Shown here: piece after piece, positions 59,374 to 64,000 of the stretch | Position numbering within the stretch: the first letter of the stretch is position 1 | Layout: every line of letters begins with the position of its first letter | Assembly: GCA_002392745.1 (NCBI GenBank) | Contig: DGHR01000014.1 | Location: 257,630 to 321,629 of the forward strand | Reading direction: 5' to 3' | DNA from: Bacteroidales bacterium UBA3843 | GTDB lineage: Bacteria; Bacteroidota; Bacteroidia; Bacteroidales; Paludibacteraceae | DNA: 64,000 nucleotides | Made by a program: the position numbers and the translations under genes | The notes under the pieces: generated by a model | The model's input: the letters and a program-made list of their open reading frames with translations, nothing else | What the model was told of the DNA's origin: nothing | Databases searched by the model: none

Positions 59374-59492
59374 CAAGCTTTTTCGCGTGAACGGTTCGCA
59401 CATACGTGCATGCATAAAGTAAAAATAACCGCTCGCAAGGCTGAAAAATGCAAGGAACATTAAGTAAAACAAATTAATTCAAAAACAACAAA

Positions 59493-59873
59493 ATGCCTAC
59501 AATTCAACAATTAGTTAGAAAAGGAAGAGCAGAACTGGTGGACAAGTCGAAGAGCCCGGCTCTTGACAGTTGCCCGCAACGCCGTGGCGTTTGTGTACGT
59601 GTGTACACCACCACCCCTAAGAAACCTAACTCCGCTATGCGTAAGGTTGCCCGTGTGCGCCTGACCAATGCGAAGGAAGTGAATGCTTACATCCCCGGAG
59701 AGGGACACAACCTGCAAGAGCACAGTATCGTAATGGTACGTGGCGGCCGTGTAAAGGACCTGCCGGGTGTTCGTTACCACATCGTTCGCGGTACATTGGA
59801 TACCGCCGGTGTAGCTAACCGTCTGCAGCGCCGCTCTAAATACGGAGCTAAGCGTCCGAAAGCTAAGAAATAA
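59493..59873 (+). CDS. rpsL: 30S ribosomal protein S12
   Basis: 126 residues. Decoding-centre protein. TTTPKKPNSAMRKVARV and GGRVKDLPGVRYH are intact, with lysines at both sites whose change gives streptomycin resistance in other bacteria, so a sensitive type is expected. First gene of the str operon. Confidence 0.98.
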   Translation: MPTIQQLVRKGRAELVDKSKSPALDSCPQRRGVCVRVYTTTPKKPNSAMRKVARVRLTNAKEVNAYIPGEGHNLQEHSIVMVRGGRVKDLPGVRYHIVRGTLDTAGVANRLQRRSKYGAKRPKAKK

Positions 59874-59886
59874 GACCGGCTTCGCC

Positions 59887-59946
59887 TGTTAGGCCGTTAG
59901 TACTGTTAGACCACTGCGTTGACAGACCGCTACGCTGACAGGTCGG
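59887..59946. repeat. 16-bp imperfect tandem repeats between rpsL and rpsG
   Basis: Units TGTTAGGCCGTTAGTAC, TGTTAGACCACTGCGT, TGACAGACCGCTACGC and a partial TGACAGGTCGG. The spacer to rpsG is 232 bases, long for a str operon. Confidence 0.7.
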
Positions 59947-60105
59947 ATTACAAAATAGTAAAGCTCTTTTAAAACTAACTAAATGTTCCATAGAATGGGA
60001 CGAAACAATGGGTTGAGGGTTGAGTAAGCGGCGGGCCGAATTGAAAATTGAAAGGAAGCAACGCTACTGAAGCGACAACAACCAAAATTAAAATCAATTG
60101 AAACA

Positions 60106-60582
60106 ATGAGAAAAGCAAAACCAACAAAACGTGTGATCCTTCCGGATCCCGTGTATGGCGAAGTGATGGTGGCCAAATTCGTTAACCACCTGATGCTTGA
60201 CGGTAAGAAAAATACCGCATACGGTGTGTTCTATAGCGCACTGGGTTTAGTAGAGACCAAAGCAAAGAGCGAGGAGAAGAGCGCTCTGGATATCTGGAAA
60301 CAGGCTCTGGACAATATTACTCCGCTCGTAGAGGTTAAGTCGAAGCGTATCGGTGGTGCGACCTTCCAGGTTCCGACCGAGATTCGTGCTGACCGCAAAG
60401 AGAGCATCGCGATGAAGAATATGATTAACTTCGCACGCAAACGTGGAGGTCACTCGATGGCTGAGAAACTTGCGGCCGAGATCATGGATGCCTTCAACAA
60501 CCAGGGTGGTGCGTTCAAACGCAAAGAGGATATGCACCGCATGGCAGAGGCAAACCGCGCATTCGCACACTTCCGCTTCTAA
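60106..60582 (+). CDS. rpsG: 30S ribosomal protein S7
   Basis: 158 residues. 30S head assembly protein binding 16S rRNA. Starts MRKAKPTKRVILPDPVYG and contains KRIGGATFQVPTEIR and MAEANRAFAHFRF. In other bacteria it represses its operon. Confidence 0.98.
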   Translation: MRKAKPTKRVILPDPVYGEVMVAKFVNHLMLDGKKNTAYGVFYSALGLVETKAKSEEKSALDIWKQALDNITPLVEVKSKRIGGATFQVPTEIRADRKESIAMKNMINFARKRGGHSMAEKLAAEIMDAFNNQGGAFKRKEDMHRMAEANRAFAHFRF

Positions 60583-60652
60583 AACCAGTCGTCTAGTCAA
60601 CTATCCAACTAGCCGACTAGCAAGCAACAGAAAAGATTGAAACAATAAACAA

Positions 60653-62767
60653 ATGGCAAAACACGATTTAAAATTAAACCGTAACATCGGCATCATGGCG
60701 CACATCGATGCCGGTAAGACCACCACTTCGGAGCGTATCCTGTTCTACACGGGTCTGACTCACAAAATTGGTGAGGTGCACGACGGTGCGGCAACCATGG
60801 ACTGGATGGTACAGGAGCAGGAGCGCGGTATCACTATTACCTCCGCCGCCACCACCACCTATTGGAACTACGCGGGCAACAAGTACAAAATCAACCTGAT
60901 TGACACTCCGGGGCACGTGGATTTTACCGTAGAGGTGGAGCGTTCGCTTCGTATTCTGGACGGTGCTGTAATGGCACTGTGCTCGGTAGGAGGTGTGCAG
61001 CCGCAGTCTGAAACTGTATGGCGCCAGGCTGATAAATATAATGTACCGCGCTTGTGCTACGTGAACAAGATGGACCGTTCGGGTGCCAACTTCTTCGACG
61101 TAGTACGTCAGATCAAAGAGGTACTGGGTGCCACCCCGTGCCCTATCCAGATCCCTATCGGTGCAGAGGAGACCTTCAAGGGTGTCGTTGACCTCGTGAA
61201 GATGAAAGCTATCCTCTGGCACGACGAGACCATGGGCGCAGAGTATGTAGAGGAAGAGATTCCTGCTAACCTCCAGGCTGAGGCTGAGGAGTGGCGCGAC
61301 AAGATGCTGGAGACAGTATCCGAGTTCGACGACACGCTGATGGAGAAATATTTCGATGATCCTTCGACCATTACCGAGGACGAGATTCGCGTGGCTATCC
61401 GCAAGGGTACCCTCGCCATGAAGATTTTCCCGGTAATCTGCGGTTCGTCTTTCAAGAACAAAGGTGTACAGACCATGCTGGATGCCGTATGTGCCTACCT
61501 GCCGAGCCCGCTCGACACCGAGGTCATCAACGGAACCAATCCGAACACCGAGGCTGCTGAGGTACGTCACCCGAATGACGAGGAGCCGCTTTGCGCACTC
61601 GCATTCAAGATTGCTACCGACCCGTATGTAGGTCGTCTCTGCTACTTCCGTGTGTACTCGGGTCACCTGGATGCCGGTTCGTACGTTTACAACCCTCGTT
61701 CGGGTAAGAAAGAGCGTATCAGCCGTATCTTCCAGATGCACTCCAACCACCAGAACCCTGTTGAGACTATCCTCGCGGGTGATATAGGCGCGGGCGTAGG
61801 ATTTAAGGATATACGCACGGGCGATACACTCTGCGACGAGAACAAACCTATCGTACTCGAGTCGATCGAGTTCCCGGCACCGGTTATCGGTATCTCTGTA
61901 GAGCCGAAGAGCCAGGCTGACCTCGACAAACTGGGTGTAGGTTTGGCTAAGCTGGCAGAGGAGGATCCGACCTTCACTGTTAAGACCGACGAGCAGACCG
62001 GACAAACTGTTATCTCCGGTATGGGTGAGCTTCACCTTGAGATCATCATCGACCGTCTGCGTCGTGAGTTCAAGGTAGAGTGTAACCAAGGTCGTCCGCA
62101 GGTAGCGTACCGCGAGGCTATCTCTGCTCCGGTAGAGTTGCGCGAGGTTTACAAGAAGCAATCCGGTGGTCGTGGTAAATTCGCAGACATCATCGTTCGC
62201 GTTGAGCCGGCTGATGCTGACTTCCCGGGCGGTCTGCAGTTCGAAGATATCGTCAAAGGTGGTAACGTGCCTAAGGAGTACATCCCGTCGGTTCAGAAAG
62301 GTTTCGAGACCGCAATGAAGAACGGTGTGCTCGCAGGCTATCCGCTTGACAGCTTGAAGGTAACCCTCATAGACGGTAGCTTCCACCCGGTTGACTCCGA
62401 CCAGTTATCCTTCGAAATCGCTGCACAGATGGCATTCAAAGAGGCTTGTGCGAAGGCTAAACCGGTGCTCATGGAGCCGATCATGAAGATCGAGGTCGTT
62501 ACTCCGGAAGAGAGCATGGGTGATGTCATCGGCGACTTGAACAAACGTCGTGGTCAGGTAGAAGGTATGGATACCAGCCGTACCGGAGCCCGCATCGTGA
62601 AGGCTCACGTGCCTCTGGCAGAGATGTTCGGCTATGTAACCGCACTGCGTACCATCACCTCCGGTCGTGCAACGAGCTCCATGGAGTTCAGCCACTATGA
62701 GGCAGTAAGCTCGAGCATCGCAAAAGCTGTGCTGACTGAAGTAGGCGGCCGCGTAGACCTGGTTTAA
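60653..62767 (+). CDS. fusA: Elongation factor G
   Basis: 704 residues. Translocation GTPase. G1 AHIDAGKTT, switch ERGITITSAATT, G3 DTPGHVDF, G4 NKMD, and domain IV/V motifs (PQVAYREAI, GHxxE-type SHYEAVSSSI). Translated from the str operon with rpsG 70 bases upstream. Confidence 0.98.
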   Translation: MAKHDLKLNRNIGIMAHIDAGKTTTSERILFYTGLTHKIGEVHDGAATMDWMVQEQERGITITSAATTTYWNYAGNKYKINLIDTPGHVDFTVEVERSLRILDGAVMALCSVGGVQPQSETVWRQADKYNVPRLCYVNKMDRSGANFFDVVRQIKEVLGATPCPIQIPIGAEETFKGVVDLVKMKAILWHDETMGAEYVEEEIPANLQAEAEEWRDKMLETVSEFDDTLMEKYFDDPSTITEDEIRVAIRKGTLAMKIFPVICGSSFKNKGVQTMLDAVCAYLPSPLDTEVINGTNPNTEAAEVRHPNDEEPLCALAFKIATDPYVGRLCYFRVYSGHLDAGSYVYNPRSGKKERISRIFQMHSNHQNPVETILAGDIGAGVGFKDIRTGDTLCDENKPIVLESIEFPAPVIGISVEPKSQADLDKLGVGLAKLAEEDPTFTVKTDEQTGQTVISGMGELHLEIIIDRLRREFKVECNQGRPQVAYREAISAPVELREVYKKQSGGRGKFADIIVRVEPADADFPGGLQFEDIVKGGNVPKEYIPSVQKGFETAMKNGVLAGYPLDSLKVTLIDGSFHPVDSDQLSFEIAAQMAFKEACAKAKPVLMEPIMKIEVVTPEESMGDVIGDLNKRRGQVEGMDTSRTGARIVKAHVPLAEMFGYVTALRTITSGRATSSMEFSHYEAVSSSIAKAVLTEVGGRVDLV

Positions 62768-62786
62768 TTGGTTTGCTTTGGGAATC

Positions 62787-62846
62787 TTTGAGTTTTTTCT
62801 CCCGGTCATTATGGACCCCCATAACTCCCTCGGGAGAAAACTCAAA
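62787..62846 (+). promoter_or_regulatory. Nested hairpin after fusA, possible attenuator or r-protein leader
   Basis: The arm TTTGAGTTTTTTCTCCCG (62787-62804) pairs with CGGGAGAAAACTCAAA (62831-62846). The loop holds an inner stem TTATGG/CCATAA. There is no T-run after it, so it is not a standard terminator. Confidence 0.55.
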
Positions 62847-62891
62847 TCTTCTCCAAAACAAAAGCCAGTTAGTAATAAGATATTTTAAGGA

Positions 62892-62916
62892 ACGTACACG
62901 TACACACATGCGTGTG
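62892..62916. other. 25-bp alternating purine-pyrimidine tract in the rpsJ leader
   Basis: Perfect alternation through ACGTACACGTACACACATGC and five further bases. Confidence 0.85.
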
Positions 62917-63085
62917 GCTCGGAGTACGGCCTGAAAAGAAGAAAAATCCGGTACAATCCGGGAACAAACATACGTTCGCAAGAACACTAATTAACCCGAG
63001 TGGGCGTGGGTCATCTAAGCAAATGACTCTTTAGGTTATCTGCGCTTACTCAAAGTACTAACAACAATAACATTATTAATTAATT

Positions 63086-63391
63086 ATGAGTCAAAAAATC
63101 CGTATCAAACTGAAGTCTTTCGACCACAATCTGGTTGACAAGTCTGCAGAGAAGATCGTGAAGACCGTAAAGGCGACGGGTGCCGTAGTAAGTGGTCCTA
63201 TTCCACTGCCGACGCACAAGCGTATCTTTACCGTTAACCGCTCAACCTTCGTTAACAAGAAGAGCCGCGAGCAATTCGAGTTGGCAAGTTACAAGCGTCT
63301 GATCGACATCTACAACAGCAACAACAAGACCGTAGAAGCCCTGATGAAACTGGAGCTCGCGAGTGGTGTTGAAGTCGAAATCAAGGTTTGA
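63086..63391 (+). CDS. rpsJ: 30S ribosomal protein S10
   Basis: 101 residues. 30S head protein and NusB partner in antitermination. Starts SQKIRIKLKSFDHNLVDKS and contains GPIPLPTHKRIFTVNRS. First gene of the S10 block. Confidence 0.98.
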   Translation: MSQKIRIKLKSFDHNLVDKSAEKIVKTVKATGAVVSGPIPLPTHKRIFTVNRSTFVNKKSREQFELASYKRLIDIYNSNNKTVEALMKLELASGVEVEIKV

Positions 63392-63487
63392 TGAAGTAAA
63401 ACAGTCGAAAAACGACATGCCGGGATATCGAGACATCGGAATATCGGAAGTAGGTAAATCGACTAAATCAAAAAACAAGAAACACTT

Positions 63488-63547
63488 CCATCGGTTAGCG
63501 CCGCGATAGTAATTCCGCAAGGGGTGAAGGGTCGGAAACCCCGATGG
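63488..63547 (+). promoter_or_regulatory. Structured element before rplC
   Basis: Outer stem CCATCGG/CCGATGG encloses a GGGT-CGGAA-ACCC hairpin and a G/C-rich segment. It ends 41 bases before the rplC start, in a 197-base spacer where S10 operons usually have very short gaps. It could be a ribosomal-protein leader. Confidence 0.5.
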
Positions 63548-63588
63548 CGAGAGTGAAACAACTAACAATTTAATCAATCTAAGCAACA

Positions 63589-64000
63589 ATGCCAGGATTA
63601 TTAGGAAAAAAGATCGGAATGACTTCCGTCTTTGGTGCCGACGGCAAGAATGTACCGTGCACCGTTATCGAGGCAGGTCCTTGCGTAGTGACCCAGCTGA
63701 AGACCGTAGAGAAAGACGGTTACAAAGCAGCTCAGGTAGGCTTCATGCACAAGAGCGAGAAGCACACGAACAAGGCCGAGGCTGGCCATTTCAAGGCAGC
63801 CGGCGTAGAGCCTATGCGCCATTTAGCAGAGTTTGAGTATGACCAGGAGGTAACTCTGGGCCAGACCATTACCGCCGCCGACCTCTTTGAGGAAGGTATG
63901 TACGTAGACGTAATCGGAACCAGCAAGGGCCACGGCTTCCAGGGCGTCGTAAAGCGTCACGGTTTTGGTGGTGTAGGTCAGAGCACTCACGGTCAGGACG
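63589..64000 (+). CDS. rplC: 50S ribosomal protein L3 (partial, cut by window end)
   Basis: First 137 codons. MPGLLGKKIGMTSVFGADGK and GTSKGHGFQGVVKRHGFGG are diagnostic of L3. The C-terminus lies outside the window. Confidence 0.96.
   Translation, partial: MPGLLGKKIGMTSVFGADGKNVPCTVIEAGPCVVTQLKTVEKDGYKAAQVGFMHKSEKHTNKAEAGHFKAAGVEPMRHLAEFEYDQEVTLGQTITAADLFEEGMYVDVIGTSKGHGFQGVVKRHGFGGVGQSTHGQD

Larger units (their letters stand above)
58830..59492. other. Divergent spacer of 663 bp upstream of the str operon
   Basis: No gene. Contains a minus-strand promoter, two 11-bp arrays (58992-59057 and 59145-59207), a short CAG-rich stretch, the rpsL promoter and its leader with an alternating tract. 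Confidence 0.85.
62768..63085 (+). other. fusA-rpsJ spacer of 318 bp with structured elements
   Basis: No gene. Contains the large hairpin 62787-62846, the alternating tract 62892-62916, a small ATCCGG/CCGGGA stem and A/T-rich sequence to rpsJ. I find no clear promoter, so rpsJ is probably read through from the str operon. Confidence 0.75.

Noticed and set aside
60674..62386. Open frame of 570 codons antisense to fusA
   Set aside because: EF-G is unmistakable; the antisense frame follows from codon bias in a highly expressed gene.

Overview
The window looks like a chromosomal piece of a Bacteroidales bacterium (phylum Bacteroidota). Evidence: promoters of the phylum type (TTTG, about 20 bases, TAnnTTTG, usually ending TACCTTTGC) precede many genes; Shine-Dalgarno sites are almost absent; there are type IX secretion (T9SS) sorting domains and a PorW/SprE-like T9SS lipoprotein; S16 carries a long tail; and the str operon runs rpsL-rpsG-fusA-rpsJ-rplC without tuf. 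I cannot name the genus. I see no transposase, integrase, phage gene or CRISPR array.

Layout. 0-2.4 kb: an acyl-CoA/AMP ligase with a composition mosaic and a DUF3737 protein. 2.4-4.2 kb: a gene-free, repeat-packed spacer with hairpins, a strong orphan promoter, 7-, 11- and 15-bp arrays and a 242-bp tandem duplication. 4.2-27.5 kb: a long plus-strand block of exported proteins: a 2665-residue surface protein with a T9SS C-terminus, a small Trp-rich protein with a hydrophobic tail, three mid-sized secreted proteins, a 1653-residue repeat protein with a T9SS C-terminus and an outer-membrane barrel, followed directly by tsaB and porW. The exported proteins share sequence modules and sit next to a core T9SS gene, so this is the best candidate for a little-described cell-surface system.

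27.5-44.4 kb: housekeeping genes: tRNA-Pro, miaB, a 35-residue ORF, greA, a HIT protein and parE on the plus strand; a minus-strand set (yhcH-like, glgB, thioredoxin-fold lipoprotein, nagB, cysS, DUF5715 lipoprotein); a tyrosine phosphatase, an M13 peptidase, a CCA/poly(A) nucleotidyltransferase and rpsP. 44.5-50.5 kb: a tightly coupled polysaccharide set (EpsG-like polymerase plus five glycosyltransferases). 50.5-57.5 kb: a seven-gene minus-strand run (small lipoprotein, prsW, ttcA, DUF486, GH53 galactanase, menA, uvrD/pcrA). 57.8-58.8 kb: two small exported proteins. 59.3-64.0 kb: the str/S10 ribosomal operon, cut by the window end inside rplC.

The spacers are unusual. Five arrays have different unit sequences but the same 11-bp period, about one DNA turn. 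Heptamer arrays occur at four places, one inside a gene. Several 5' leaders carry long, perfectly alternating purine-pyrimidine tracts just after the promoter. The str/S10 spacers contain hairpins that could be regulatory. All functional statements come from reading motifs by eye; no database search was run.
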